A DNA stretch of 37,443 nt from Methanobacteriota archaeon (GCA_011523055.1 WTHQ01000006.1:25320-62762); one strand, 5' to 3'; numbered from the stretch's first letter, positions 23,464 through 34,351 are shown. Translations and numbers: made by a program. The notes: generated by a model from the letters alone, not told the origin.

Positions 23464-24792
23464 ATGCCCGCTTGTGGTGTGAAGGTCATCAACGATGCAA
23501 TCCATGGAGATTTTTCCATAGGGGGCGTCAGGGAAGAACTCCTCGCGACCCCAGAGATGAACAAGTTAAGTCACATCAAACAACTTGGCTTAGCCCATTT
23601 GGTGTTCCCTGGAGCACACCACACTAGATTCGAACACTCTCTAGGTGTCTCCCATGTGGGCGGTCTGATGTCAGATGCAGTTGGTCTGGAAGATTTTGAG
23701 AAAGATGTTATTCAGGTGGCAGGGATGCTGCATGACGTGGGGCACGGCCCCTATTCACATACTCTTGAGCACATCCTCCATAGCCGAGGGGGGAAAGATC
23801 ACATGACCATAACAGAGGGGATAATAACGGGCTCCTATGACGTTGTCGATGGATCAGAGAAAAAATCAGTTGAACCCCGTAGTACGATACCCGAGACATT
23901 GGAAAGACACGGTATTGACCCCAAGCAGATCTCGGAGCTTATTCGGGGGCCAGGGGCCTCTGGGACCGAGAGGAGCTTACTCGATTGGAAGGAGGGGTAC
24001 GAGAACTTCCAATCAGAGGATGTCACTCTGGCAAACATGGTACACGGCCCTGTGGATTGTGATCAGATTGATTACCTCATGAGGGATGCTCACTTCACCG
24101 GGGTGAGGCATGGGGCCATAGACCACATGAGGCTGATCAGGTCTCTTCGGCGGAGTGGGGGCAACATCGCGGTGGATGAAGGCGGACTTTCAGCACTAGA
24201 AGGGATGTTGATGGCTCGAGGTCTGATGTACAGTGCGGTTTACTTTCACAGGGTGACGAGAGTAACAGAGGTGATGCTTTCGAGGGCTGTTGAGAGGAGT
24301 GAAGACAGGCTCCCTGACGCTGAACAGATGCAGAGAAAAGTCGATTCAGAGATCTGGGCACACTTGAATTCCGCCGGGAAGTACGCCAGGGATATAGTCG
24401 CCCGTCTAAAATACAGAAGGCTATTCAAGATCGCGAGGACTTTCCGCAGGGACGAACTGACACAAGAGCAGATAAAAAGCCTAGTTGAAATTGCCACCAA
24501 TGCCGACTACAGGCAGTCCGTGGAGGATGACTTGGCGGCCAAGGCTGGACTTGAGCCAGGGTATGTGGCAATCGACGTTCCGAGCGTCAAACTCCTCCTA
24601 TCCGAGCCAAGGATGAGCCAAGTAGACATCCGAGTTCTTGGCGATGACGGCAGGACGAGATGGCTGAAGGATCACACACCAATAGCAGACGCCCTGAAGC
24701 GGAGACAGGTGAGCCAAGCAGCGGCCTACGTCATGACGCTACCGGGCAACCAGGACAAGGTCTCTGAACTGATAGATACACACCTTATGTGA
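23464..24792 (+). CDS. HD-superfamily phosphohydrolase (COG1078, dNTPase/SAMHD1-like)
   Basis: About 442 residues from ATG 23464; TTG 23449 would add five residues. The domain opens with VKVINDAIHGDF and KQLGLAHLVFPGAHHTRFEHSLGVSH, the hallmark of COG1078 proteins. The metal-binding HD pair is in GMLHDVGHGPYSHTLEH, and the distal Asp is in VDCDQIDYLMRDA. Family members hydrolyse nucleotides, typically (d)NTP to nucleoside plus triphosphate; a substrate cannot be assigned here. A GGTGAT Shine-Dalgarno-like sequence (23443-23448) lies just before TTG 23449. It is divergent from the RHH regulator and shares the repeat array, so its expression is probably controlled by that protein (inference). 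Confidence 0.9.
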   Translation: MPACGVKVINDAIHGDFSIGGVREELLATPEMNKLSHIKQLGLAHLVFPGAHHTRFEHSLGVSHVGGLMSDAVGLEDFEKDVIQVAGMLHDVGHGPYSHTLEHILHSRGGKDHMTITEGIITGSYDVVDGSEKKSVEPRSTIPETLERHGIDPKQISELIRGPGASGTERSLLDWKEGYENFQSEDVTLANMVHGPVDCDQIDYLMRDAHFTGVRHGAIDHMRLIRSLRRSGGNIAVDEGGLSALEGMLMARGLMYSAVYFHRVTRVTEVMLSRAVERSEDRLPDAEQMQRKVDSEIWAHLNSAGKYARDIVARLKYRRLFKIARTFRRDELTQEQIKSLVEIATNADYRQSVEDDLAAKAGLEPGYVAIDVPSVKLLLSEPRMSQVDIRVLGDDGRTRWLKDHTPIADALKRRQVSQAAAYVMTLPGNQDKVSELIDTHLM

Positions 24793-24888
24793 GTGCAAAC
24801 GTAAGGATGGATGAGCATTATTCAAAAGGCGAGTTGCATTCCGCGCGAGCGGAAGTGCCCAAATCAGGAACCTCCGGATTAGATGTGA

Positions 24889-26247
<1,359 letters not shown>

Positions 26248-26322
26248 TCAGCTCTGTTTCGATCCGGTGATTTCGCAAGGGGACAAGCAACATTCATTCG
26301 CCTCCGACAACCGAGACTCGAC

Positions 26323-27234
26323 ATGTCCGAGATGATTTATCATGGCAAAGTGAAACAGTTGTGGTCAACAGACGACCCAGACGTGATTGAATTCAGATAC
26401 ACAGATCAAATCTCAGTATTCGACCAAATCATCCCCAGCCTCATCCCAAGAAAGGGCGAGTCTTTGAACCGGACTTCCTGCTATTGGTTTGATTTGGTCA
26501 AGCAACAGGGGATATGTGATACTCACGTGTTGGACATGAACGCACCCGACAGGCTGGTGGCAAGGAGGTTCGACGTCATCCGCGAACCCGGGGCGATATC
26601 CCAAGACAGGCAGAATGTCTTCGTCCCGCTCGAGGTCATCTGCAGGCACTACTTGGCCGGGACTGCTTGGAGGAGGTTCAAGAGAGGGGAGCTCACACCA
26701 CAACAGCTCGGTTTCGATGAGAGTAACCAGGTTTACGAGGGAGTCAAACTCCCCACCCCATTCCTGGAGGTTTCGACGAAGTTCGAGGCATTTGATCGGA
26801 ACTTGGATCGAGAAGAGGCACTTGAGATTTCAAACCTAAGGCCAGAAGAGCTGGATGCGATACTCGCCATTGTCCTTGAGATTGATGAATTGATCCAGGA
26901 GGAGGTCGGGAGCAGGGGGCTGATCCACGTCGATGGGAAGAAGGAATTTGCACTTGGTCCGGACAGGGTCCCCATTTTGGTCGACTCATTTGGGACCCTT
27001 GACGAAGATAGATGGTGGGATGCAGAATCCCTGAGAGAAGGGAAGATAGTCCAACTCTCAAAGGAGTTCGTGCGCCAACACTACCTCGAGACTGGGCACC
27101 ATGCGGAATTGAAAGCAGCCCGAGACGCTGGTATCGAAGAGCCCCCCATCCCCCCTCTACCGGAGCACATCATCGCCGAGACAGCGGATCTGTATGCCAC
27201 GATGTACGAGAGGCTAACGGGCCAGAAGTTCTAG
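26323..27234 (+). CDS. purC: Phosphoribosylaminoimidazole-succinocarboxamide synthase (SAICAR synthetase, PurC)
   Basis: ATP-dependent ligation of aspartate to CAIR in purine synthesis. 303 residues. Typical features: N-terminal YHGKVKQLW and YTDQISVFD; EVICRHYLAGTAWRRFKRG; PFLEVSTKFEAFDRNL; and C-terminal RGLIHVDGKKEFALG with VDSFGTLDEDRWW. It is somewhat longer than E. coli PurC and closer to the about 300-residue yeast/bacterial long form. ATG 26323 is used; ATG 26332 is possible. Its TAG stop shares the palindrome CTAG (27231-27234) with the stop of the convergent gene. Confidence 0.96.
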   Translation: MSEMIYHGKVKQLWSTDDPDVIEFRYTDQISVFDQIIPSLIPRKGESLNRTSCYWFDLVKQQGICDTHVLDMNAPDRLVARRFDVIREPGAISQDRQNVFVPLEVICRHYLAGTAWRRFKRGELTPQQLGFDESNQVYEGVKLPTPFLEVSTKFEAFDRNLDREEALEISNLRPEELDAILAIVLEIDELIQEEVGSRGLIHVDGKKEFALGPDRVPILVDSFGTLDEDRWWDAESLREGKIVQLSKEFVRQHYLETGHHAELKAARDAGIEEPPIPPLPEHIIAETADLYATMYERLTGQKF

Positions 27235-27854
27235 CTGTGGCGCCTCATCAACAGACCAACCCCATACTTCTCCGCTCCTCGTAGCAAGTTGTCTAGGTGA
27301 CGAATGCCGTCCTGCACTCCGCCATCGAACAGCTCATCTGCCTTGACACCCCATCCACCCCTTCTTATTTCCCTTCTGAGCTCTCTGATCTCGGAGTGAG
27401 TAATCCAACCCATCAGATGCAGGCCGTGTGCTCCCTTGTCAAATCCTGACTCTCCAAGGAATTCCGGCAGGAAACCTAGGGTTAGTTTCGCCAGCAGATC
27501 TTCGATTGTTCCATTCGGGGAATCAACATACTCGATCAGATAGGCTATCGCATTACCGTCCTCCGTTGGCCATCTCCCCAGCTTCTCTCTGGACCCCCTC
27601 CCTCCATCCAATGATTTACTGGAATCCCTGAACAGCTCCCAATCAATACACGCCAAGAACAGCATCGTGGCCATATCCATGGGGGCTGGCTGCCCCTCGA
27701 CGAGCCCGTCAAATTCCGGCACGCCGTTGGATATGTACTTGATTTCCGAGTGATCTCCAGACTTCGAGGCCAGAATGGCTTCAACTATTTCAAGTGGGTC
27801 CGCCGAGATGGCGTCGAACGTGAAGTAATCAGAGGGTGGTATGTAGTTGTCCAT
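27231..27854 (-). CDS. Uncharacterised protein following the propeller surface gene
   Basis: Not recognised. About 207 residues from ATG 27854 (MDNYIPPSDYFTFDA), which begins 4 nt after the TAA of the upstream giant gene; a TTG at 27872 would overlap that gene. No signal peptide and no membrane helix; acidic N-terminal half, and a basic helical segment near the C-terminus (HSEIRELRREIRRGG). It appears to be a soluble cytoplasmic protein. The tight spacing suggests translational coupling to the 1904-residue anchored protein, so a cytoplasmic partner of its tail is possible (inference). The stop overlaps the stop of purC on the opposite strand. Confidence 0.65.
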   Translation of the reverse strand: MDNYIPPSDYFTFDAISADPLEIVEAILASKSGDHSEIKYISNGVPEFDGLVEGQPAPMDMATMLFLACIDWELFRDSSKSLDGGRGSREKLGRWPTEDGNAIAYLIEYVDSPNGTIEDLLAKLTLGFLPEFLGESGFDKGAHGLHLMGWITHSEIRELRREIRRGGWGVKADELFDGGVQDGIRHLDNLLRGAEKYGVGLLMRRHS

Positions 27855-27858
27855 ATCG

Positions 27859-30800
27859 TTACTTGCCCCCAAGCCGCCTCAACCTTCTCTCAAAGTCATC
27901 CATGTCGCCGCCATCGAGCCCGGAATCCTCTGTGGGGGGCTGCTCTAGGGGGGGCGCAGTTGGCTCAGCGGAAGCCTGCTCCTGGTCTTCGACGACCGCA
28001 GCAACCTTTGGTTTGGCGGGCGTCTTTTCTATTGCTTGTCGCTGCCTGCTCTCCCTCTCAAGAATAATCCTCCTCGCCATTTCCTCGAGCTCCCTCTGCT
28101 GCCCCCGCGAGCGGGAGCTGAGGATGAAAATCCCCCCGATTATGACGACTATGATTCCAGATATGGCGCCGGTCCTGAAATCCTCGTCCCTGGAAGTCGA
28201 GTCTGCCTCTCCTGCGAGAATTATTCTCATGAGGTCATCTGAGTCATCAGAATCCAAGTCCCATGGGAACTTGCAGGCCAAGGAGACAGCCACCTCCACC
28301 CCATCAACCAATGAGTCAGGCCTCTGGATTAATGGCTCTGGGGCGAACGTGCCGGCGACATCTATGGAATATTCCCTATCTTGAATGCCGGGCGCCTGGA
28401 GCAGGACCTTGCAATCCAACCCATTGTATGACTGCAGGCCATCCCGTGAGATCAAGACCCTAATCCCCTGACTTTCCGTGTTGGGGTCGTAGGTCGGTGG
28501 GTCCAGTTCTAGCCCCACGACCCCAAGATTCCAATAATCGGGGTGCCTAATTTGAACATCCTTATTGTCGATCAACAACAGTCGCCCATATTCGTCATAA
28601 ATCCTGACAGAGATGGTCTTGATGCCCGGCGAGGGGGTCCAATCACCGAATGTCATGTTTAGATAGCCGAATGTCCCGCTTTCAAGTGTCACGTTATTGC
28701 TTTGAACCAACCTACCTGTCTCATCGATCAACATCCCGTAGATTGTGGGCCCATCGTCCCCCACCCCTATCAGGCACTCGGACCCGATGCTGCCATACGA
28801 ACCATGGATGGAGCATGAAGCAGACCTGCTTGTGGAAGCTATGATTTGAACTTTGTAGGACAGGGTTTCGACCCCGTCGATGATAACAGTCCCGAATTCC
28901 GTCATTTGGTCATCCTCTGGAAGTATCCAGAACCCCAACGGGTCCCATTCCAGCATGGAGTTGGTCGCGCTGTCCATGACCGATGATGTGGGACCAGTTC
29001 CATGGATCTTCAGAACCCCAGATCCCCCCTCTGTGATCATCGAGACAGGCGAGCTCGACCATGAGAAGTTAGCATTGGTAACGCTTAGCATCAACTCCCT
29101 CTGATCGCCTTCCTCGTTCAATGCCGCAATCCTGAGGATGAATGGCGCTCCATCCCAATTCGAGGGCGGAATCAGGGAGATTGGGACGCCCCGGGTCTCG
29201 CCTGCCCCCATGGCCATGGTGGTGGGCCCCTCAGAAAGCCATCCTTCCGGAATGCCAATCACGCTCAAATTGATCAGAGTTGCAGCGTTGCCAGTATTTT
29301 CGATCCAAGCCAAGGGCAGTCCCCCATCCGAGGTCACCTTCCAAAGGTCATCCCCTCCAAGCTCGAATGATCTGCTTGCCTCAACTCTCGTCGGAATTGA
29401 GATCTCAGTGAGGCCAGATCCATCGAAGTCTCTTATCCTCAGGATCAAGTCTACTGTGAGGCTGTTGAGGGCATTCCCCGGGGGCGTGACATTCAGATAG
29501 ATCCGCTTCGTTTCTCCTGGCAGCATCTCTTCCAGGTCCTCCGGGCCTTCGACAATCCAACCCTTCTGACCAACAACTTGAGTTGAGATGAATGGAGCGG
29601 ATGCGGCGTTCCCGAGTTGTAGAAGGTCGATTGCGAGCAAAGATCCAGAAAGTGGTATCTCCAAGTCCGCGTCACCAAAAGTTGCGCCCCACGCCGATCT
29701 CCTTGTGATCTCATACTCCAAAGTGGCCGTGGCCATCAATGCGCCATTGCCTCCATAGACCTTGAATGCCAAATGAACGATCGAGCCATTGTTGAGTGTA
29801 GGGGGAATGGCGAGGGTCGTTCTGATGGTCGCAGCCTCCCCTATTTGCAAAAGCCCGGTCTGGTTATACGGTGAAATCCAACCATCTACGATGCTATCGT
29901 CTAGTGTCAGTTCGATTGAAAGGCTGGCGCTGTCGAGGTAGTTTCCCTGATTGGCGGCTGTGATCTGGATATCGATCACACTCCCTGGATCGGCAAGCTT
30001 TGATTGGTTCATCACACTGACTCCCTCGGATAGCACAGTCTGTATGTCCCATGATCTATCTTGTAGCGCTGAGATGTTGTAGGTCACGGAATCTGAGGTA
30101 GTCCCATCCAAGGTTGACCCCATTGTGACAGTTATGAGGATCGGGCGTTGGGCCGGCGTCCCCTCGGCCAGAGTTATGGAGACGGGTACAGTCTGCAGTT
30201 CCCCTGGAGACAGGGATGCGGATTGAATGGCTGTTGAAATTTCGACGTCGGCAACGCTCCCGTCATCCTCGTACACAGCGGTCCAGTAGAGGGCGTACTC
30301 GTCATCACCATTACCCGAATTCCTCATCTTCAGTACAGAGTTGAAAGGGACGCCCACCTCATGGGACATGCTTTCCGAGTCAAGTGGATCAGCCATCTCA
30401 AGGCTCGCATCGTGTTGCTGTAGAATCTCTATCGAGAAAGAGATCAATTCACCCGATGCCCCCTCCTCTGACAAACCCTCGAAACTGAAGAATCCTGGTT
30501 GCACGTATTGTAATTCGATATCATGCTCCAAGTGCAATACTGCCTCGATTAAGTTACCCGCCGAGCCAGATATCTGGATATTGTCTCCCACGATGGCGAG
30601 ATTGCTGTCATCGCTAGACCAGGACCAACCCGGGAGCGACATTCCAAGATCCGAGATGGACCAGTTAATGCTGTCAGAACTGGTTGGGAGTGCTACCTTG
30701 ATCGTGTAATTCGCTTGCCCAGGCACCATCCTCCTGTGTGGAGGCTCAATGACAATGCTCGATGAGGTGAACACCAAGTCAATTTCGTCACAGGCCAGGT

Positions 30801-33573
30801 CATCTCCCTGGCCAACGCACAGCTCCAGCAGTGTTGAGACATTCTCCCCGTATTGGACTCCCTCGGGCACTTCCAGACTGGCATACACCTCCATGGTGGA
30901 ATATGGTTGAAGTGACATGCCGATGATCTCATCGCCAGTGGCAGGGTCATACAATCTGAGATCATCGCCCCACTCGGTCGAACCCCATGTGCGGAGTATT
31001 TGGTTCTCTGCAGCGTTGCCAAGGTTTTCGATCATGATCCAGGCCATGGCACTTGTTCCTGGGAAACCTACTCCTGAGGACGAGGGGAGCCCCTCTGGGC
31101 CCAAGATGGATAGCCCCCTGGTCCTATTGGCCTCGACAGGGAGGATTCCAACTATGCTGATGGTAGGGTCGGAGTCAAGGGAAAGCGTCAGCGTCAGAAT
31201 CCCCTCGTCGTCTCCACTCGCTGTGGTCGGTGCAGAAACTTCAATCACAGGGCTCCAAATCTGACCTATTCCAAGGGTGATTGACTCCATGCCGCCCGGG
31301 GTGCGGTCCTCCCAGTCCCACCCCTCGGGAAGCCCTGAGCCATCGACGTCCAGCGACCAAGTCCCAGACTCCCTCCCTGTGGAGATGATGTTCGGACTAA
31401 CTTCTGTTCTCCCCCCAGGATCCACCCTTGTTGGGGTGGAGGGGGTGGAAATAGTCGCATTGTAGGGGGGGACTATTGAGAGAATGACCTCGTATGCGTC
31501 ATTGTCTTCTCTGGCTTGGGTCAGGTTCCTCATCGGATCCAATACGAGAACGAACTCGTGACTCCCAAGGGCTCCTGACCAAGTTGTTTGGAAGGATGCG
31601 TCTGAACCCGTTCCTGACGGGGCCACGGGGTCGAGGGATTGGGATCTGAACCGCTCGATTTCAATACCATCGGCATAGAGGACGGCATCAAATCCCCCTC
31701 CCGATTCAATGTTGCCGCTATTCTCAAAGAAAGCCGTGATCAACACGTCCTCACCAGGGTCTGGCTCTGATGGATCAAAGACGATCGCTCGCCCATCCTG
31801 TAGCGGTCTGACGTCGGCAATACCATTGGACACACTGGCAGTGCCTACCAGCGCGTCGTAAGATGCATCCCCATTCAAATCGGCAAGCACGATCTCCGAC
31901 CAGGTTCTATGCGGCAGTTCAAGGGGCTGCGTCCAGTTCGAGTCAGCTCCTGTGGGCGACCCAGTTTCACCATCAAACGCATGCAGGCCACGTCCATAAG
32001 CGACAAGTAACTCCGGCGGTCCTTGTCCGTCAATGTTGAGCGCTGCCGGAGGCGAGACAGCGATTTCGTCGTTCAGAACTCCATCTGGGTTCACTAGATC
32101 GAGCGTCCTCGACCACTCCATAACAGGTACTGATTGATTTAGGTCGTGGCACCCTGCGAATCCACTCCTCTCTTGGGTCAGACCCTCGCTTGTCATCGTC
32201 CAAGTCGTCCAACAGAGGTAATCCAAGACACCGTCATTGTCCGTGTCCAAGGGGAGGGGGGGTGCGTCTGCGTAGCCGTCAATTGCGTTGACTGACCACA
32301 ACTCGGTCTGGCCATCTGAGACCTCCAGTGCTCGGAACTCCGCCCCATCAGCGTTGCCCGTGCCTCCAAGGTCTGTTGGTATGGTGACGATGACCTCCAG
32401 CGCGGGGTCGGCATCGAGATTCCCCACAACGGGGCCGGGCATGCGCAAGTGAGGGACGTTCGAGTCACCGTCTGTGTTACCCATCGAGCGGGGCGACCAA
32501 GCTTCGTTCCCATTTGCCCCGTCAAGCTTCCAGAGCCACACTGCTCCAGTGGCAGCGTCCGTCGTTGTGATCAGGACATAGCCGGTGGATGTGTCGGTTT
32601 CCACGTAGGTGGGGTCAGATGGATGGGTCCCCTGGTCGAGGCTGGCTGTCCACATGGGGGCAGTTGGTGACGTCGATCCCAACTCAATCGCTAGCACGTT
32701 GATTTGCTCGTCAACTTCATTCCAGACAGACATTGCTAGTTCATTAGCACCGTCTCTATCCAAGTCCGCGAGCAGCAACTGGGTGGTTGGTCTGTGCCCA
32801 GAGATGGAAATCGAGGGGGAGGGGCTCGGCCTAGAGATGGCAAGATCGGAATCTGACCAGCTCCATAGTAGCTGATCTGAGTGCCCCCCTCCAGGCGACC
32901 AACCAGTCAAACCACAGGTTAGAGTGGGAGAATACACCCGTAGGTTGAGAGAACCTGAATTGTCGTCGTACGCGACGATAACCTCGATTCTACCATCCAG
33001 GTTAATGTCTGCTAGTATGGGACTGGTCTTCACCAGTTCAGTCTCCCCCAAATCGACCTCCCAAGCAATCTCAGAGTCGTCTCCGTCGATTACGCGCAAG
33101 TAGGATCTATCATTCGAGGCGGTCTGAAGAATGAACCCGAACAGGGAGTCGTCCCCGCATCGCTGTTCCGCGCCGATTTCTACCTCAAGTTGGTTGTGGA
33201 GACTGGCAACCGGTGTACTGAGTGCATCATTTCCAAGATCATAGCCACCAAAAGTCCAATCAATGACTGGGTTGTTAATTGTCCCCAGAGAAGTCGCTAG
33301 GCTCGGCTCGCCACCTACTGAGCCTCCGCTAGGGCCGTGATCGACGTTGATCGGGACTCGAGAGGGATTCTGTCCGAATTGACCCCAAACAGGGGACTGC
33401 GGGTAGTCGTACCAAGGGGGGACCTCCCTTCTGATGGGGTCCTCGTGCCCATTGAGATTCACTCCTACAGTGGTGTCCGAATCAATTAATGGGAGGCAAT
33501 ATGAGAGTTGTAGCAGTGCAACCAAAACAATAGCCCGGACCAGGCCATTGTTGCCCCCACCTCTCATATCCAT
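27859..33573 (-). CDS. Giant (1904-aa) anchored surface protein: FG-GAP/VCBS propeller, CARDB, NEW3-like repeats
   Basis: N-terminal signal-like segment (LVRAIVLVALLQLSYCLPL). Residues about 110-590 carry FG-GAP/VCBS-type units with calcium-loop phrases (ILADINLDGRIEVIV, LLADLDRDGANELAM, VVGNLDADPALEVIV, LPLDTDNDGVLDYL, VLADLNGDASYDALV), consistent with a beta-propeller. Then comes a CARDB-like domain (DPSEPDPGEDVLITAFFENSG). From about 715 to 1500 lie several Ig/NEW3-like modules marked by N-x-G-N-A-x phrases and P-x-G-W, and then further beta-rich sequence. A membrane helix at about 1800-1820 (GIIVVIIGGIFILSS) is followed by a cytoplasmic tail of about 80 residues rich in Arg/Glu, then Pro/Ala. 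No hydrolase motif is seen. Start ATG 33573; ATG 33567 is possible. Likely surface binding or adhesion. Confidence 0.88.
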   Translation of the reverse strand: MDMRGGGNNGLVRAIVLVALLQLSYCLPLIDSDTTVGVNLNGHEDPIRREVPPWYDYPQSPVWGQFGQNPSRVPINVDHGPSGGSVGGEPSLATSLGTINNPVIDWTFGGYDLGNDALSTPVASLHNQLEVEIGAEQRCGDDSLFGFILQTASNDRSYLRVIDGDDSEIAWEVDLGETELVKTSPILADINLDGRIEVIVAYDDNSGSLNLRVYSPTLTCGLTGWSPGGGHSDQLLWSWSDSDLAISRPSPSPSISISGHRPTTQLLLADLDRDGANELAMSVWNEVDEQINVLAIELGSTSPTAPMWTASLDQGTHPSDPTYVETDTSTGYVLITTTDAATGAVWLWKLDGANGNEAWSPRSMGNTDGDSNVPHLRMPGPVVGNLDADPALEVIVTIPTDLGGTGNADGAEFRALEVSDGQTELWSVNAIDGYADAPPLPLDTDNDGVLDYLCWTTWTMTSEGLTQERSGFAGCHDLNQSVPVMEWSRTLDLVNPDGVLNDEIAVSPPAALNIDGQGPPELLVAYGRGLHAFDGETGSPTGADSNWTQPLELPHRTWSEIVLADLNGDASYDALVGTASVSNGIADVRPLQDGRAIVFDPSEPDPGEDVLITAFFENSGNIESGGGFDAVLYADGIEIERFRSQSLDPVAPSGTGSDASFQTTWSGALGSHEFVLVLDPMRNLTQAREDNDAYEVILSIVPPYNATISTPSTPTRVDPGGRTEVSPNIISTGRESGTWSLDVDGSGLPEGWDWEDRTPGGMESITLGIGQIWSPVIEVSAPTTASGDDEGILTLTLSLDSDPTISIVGILPVEANRTRGLSILGPEGLPSSSGVGFPGTSAMAWIMIENLGNAAENQILRTWGSTEWGDDLRLYDPATGDEIIGMSLQPYSTMEVYASLEVPEGVQYGENVSTLLELCVGQGDDLACDEIDLVFTSSSIVIEPPHRRMVPGQANYTIKVALPTSSDSINWSISDLGMSLPGWSWSSDDSNLAIVGDNIQISGSAGNLIEAVLHLEHDIELQYVQPGFFSFEGLSEEGASGELISFSIEILQQHDASLEMADPLDSESMSHEVGVPFNSVLKMRNSGNGDDEYALYWTAVYEDDGSVADVEISTAIQSASLSPGELQTVPVSITLAEGTPAQRPILITVTMGSTLDGTTSDSVTYNISALQDRSWDIQTVLSEGVSVMNQSKLADPGSVIDIQITAANQGNYLDSASLSIELTLDDSIVDGWISPYNQTGLLQIGEAATIRTTLAIPPTLNNGSIVHLAFKVYGGNGALMATATLEYEITRRSAWGATFGDADLEIPLSGSLLAIDLLQLGNAASAPFISTQVVGQKGWIVEGPEDLEEMLPGETKRIYLNVTPPGNALNSLTVDLILRIRDFDGSGLTEISIPTRVEASRSFELGGDDLWKVTSDGGLPLAWIENTGNAATLINLSVIGIPEGWLSEGPTTMAMGAGETRGVPISLIPPSNWDGAPFILRIAALNEEGDQRELMLSVTNANFSWSSSPVSMITEGGSGVLKIHGTGPTSSVMDSATNSMLEWDPLGFWILPEDDQMTEFGTVIIDGVETLSYKVQIIASTSRSASCSIHGSYGSIGSECLIGVGDDGPTIYGMLIDETGRLVQSNNVTLESGTFGYLNMTFGDWTPSPGIKTISVRIYDEYGRLLLIDNKDVQIRHPDYWNLGVVGLELDPPTYDPNTESQGIRVLISRDGLQSYNGLDCKVLLQAPGIQDREYSIDVAGTFAPEPLIQRPDSLVDGVEVAVSLACKFPWDLDSDDSDDLMRIILAGEADSTSRDEDFRTGAISGIIVVIIGGIFILSSRSRGQQRELEEMARRIILERESRQRQAIEKTPAKPKVAAVVEDQEQASAEPTAPPLEQPPTEDSGLDGGDMDDFERRLRRLGGK

Positions 33574-33679
33574 GTGCTAAACAAGTTCGTAGGCAACTTC
33601 AAAGTTCGCACAACCAGTATGGGATTGGGAAGGATTGGGGCTATTTTGGAGAGGCGTCGAGACCTCAGCGGCCATCGCG

Positions 33680-33800
33680 CTTATAGGGGGTCGCGGTTCC
33701 GCCCGACCATCGGGATCTCCTCCAGAGGCATCGCCTGTGAAGGACGGGAACCTTCTGACGGCGCCAGCCGTGGAGCGTCCCGAGGAACGGACGTGAACCA
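33680..33800 (+). promoter_or_regulatory. Promoter and GC-rich foldable leader of the rpo7 operon
   Basis: A TATA-like CTTATAGG (33680-33687) precedes a GC-rich stretch with nested complementary segments: GGTCG/CGACC (33689-33693 with 33704-33708), CCTC/GAGG near 33718-33727, and GGACG/CGTCC (33742-33746 with 33776-33780) enclosing ACGGC-GCCA-GCCGT (33758-33771). A start about 25 bp after the TATA element gives a leader of about 92 nt, unlike the leaderless genes elsewhere. The first pair would lie upstream of that start. The rest of the 33574-33679 gap shows nothing supported. Confidence 0.42.
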
Positions 33801-34349
33801 ATGTACACCCTTATCACCAAGGAGGATACCATTCGTATCCCAGCCGAGTATATCAGAAGAGGCAGAAAATTGGAGGATCATATCGACGAGCTTGCACACC
33901 AGGCGTTCGAAGGCCGCTTTGATGAAGATGAGAATTACATCCTGTTGACATTTGATCATGAAACAATGGGCAAGGGGAAGATCATCCATGGTGATGGAGC
34001 TATTTACCAAAGGGTCAGATTCAGAGCTCTGCTATTCTCAATGGACACAAATGAGATCGTCGATGGGGCGGTTTCTGAGATATCGGAGTACGGAGCATTC
34101 GTCAGAATTGGCCCAATTGAGGCACTACTCCACAAATCACAGATTCTTGATGAACCCATAAACGTGAACCCAGCAGAGAGAAGGATTGAAGGGGCCAAGT
34201 CTGGGAAATTAATCGAGGTTGGAACTAACGTGCGATCGAGAATTGTTTCCAAGGCCATAAACCAGAATGACCCCAGATCCAGCAAGATCGGCCTGAATTG
34301 CAAGATGGCCGGGCTGGGGGCCCACCAGTGGATCGATGGAGATGATTGA
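33801..34349 (+). CDS. rpo7: DNA-directed RNA polymerase subunit Rpo7 (RpoE')
   Basis: Stalk subunit of archaeal RNA polymerase, counterpart of eukaryotic RPB7; with Rpo4 it aids open-complex formation and binds nascent RNA. 182 residues. The N-terminal tip domain (MYTLITKEDTIRIPAEY) and the S1/OB domain (DGAVSEISEYGAFVRIGPIEALLHKSQI) are both clear, and the C-terminus has SKIGLNCKMAGLG. The start ATG gives the expected MYxL opening. First gene of rpo7-spt4-rps24e-rps27ae, a widely conserved archaeal order. Confidence 0.96.
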   Translation: MYTLITKEDTIRIPAEYIRRGRKLEDHIDELAHQAFEGRFDEDENYILLTFDHETMGKGKIIHGDGAIYQRVRFRALLFSMDTNEIVDGAVSEISEYGAFVRIGPIEALLHKSQILDEPINVNPAERRIEGAKSGKLIEVGTNVRSRIVSKAINQNDPRSSKIGLNCKMAGLGAHQWIDGDD

Positions 34350-34351
34350 AC

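Noticed and set aside
23454-23626. ATG at 23454, five nt after a GGTGAT, as start of the HD gene
   Set aside because: It is in a different frame from the HD protein and gives an Arg-rich non-homologous peptide; TTG 23449 or ATG 23464 are in frame. A sequencing frameshift here cannot be fully excluded.
33574-33948. 124-codon plus frame before and over the rpo7 start
   Set aside because: Runs out of frame into rpo7, Arg/Ser-rich; the region is better explained as promoter and leader.
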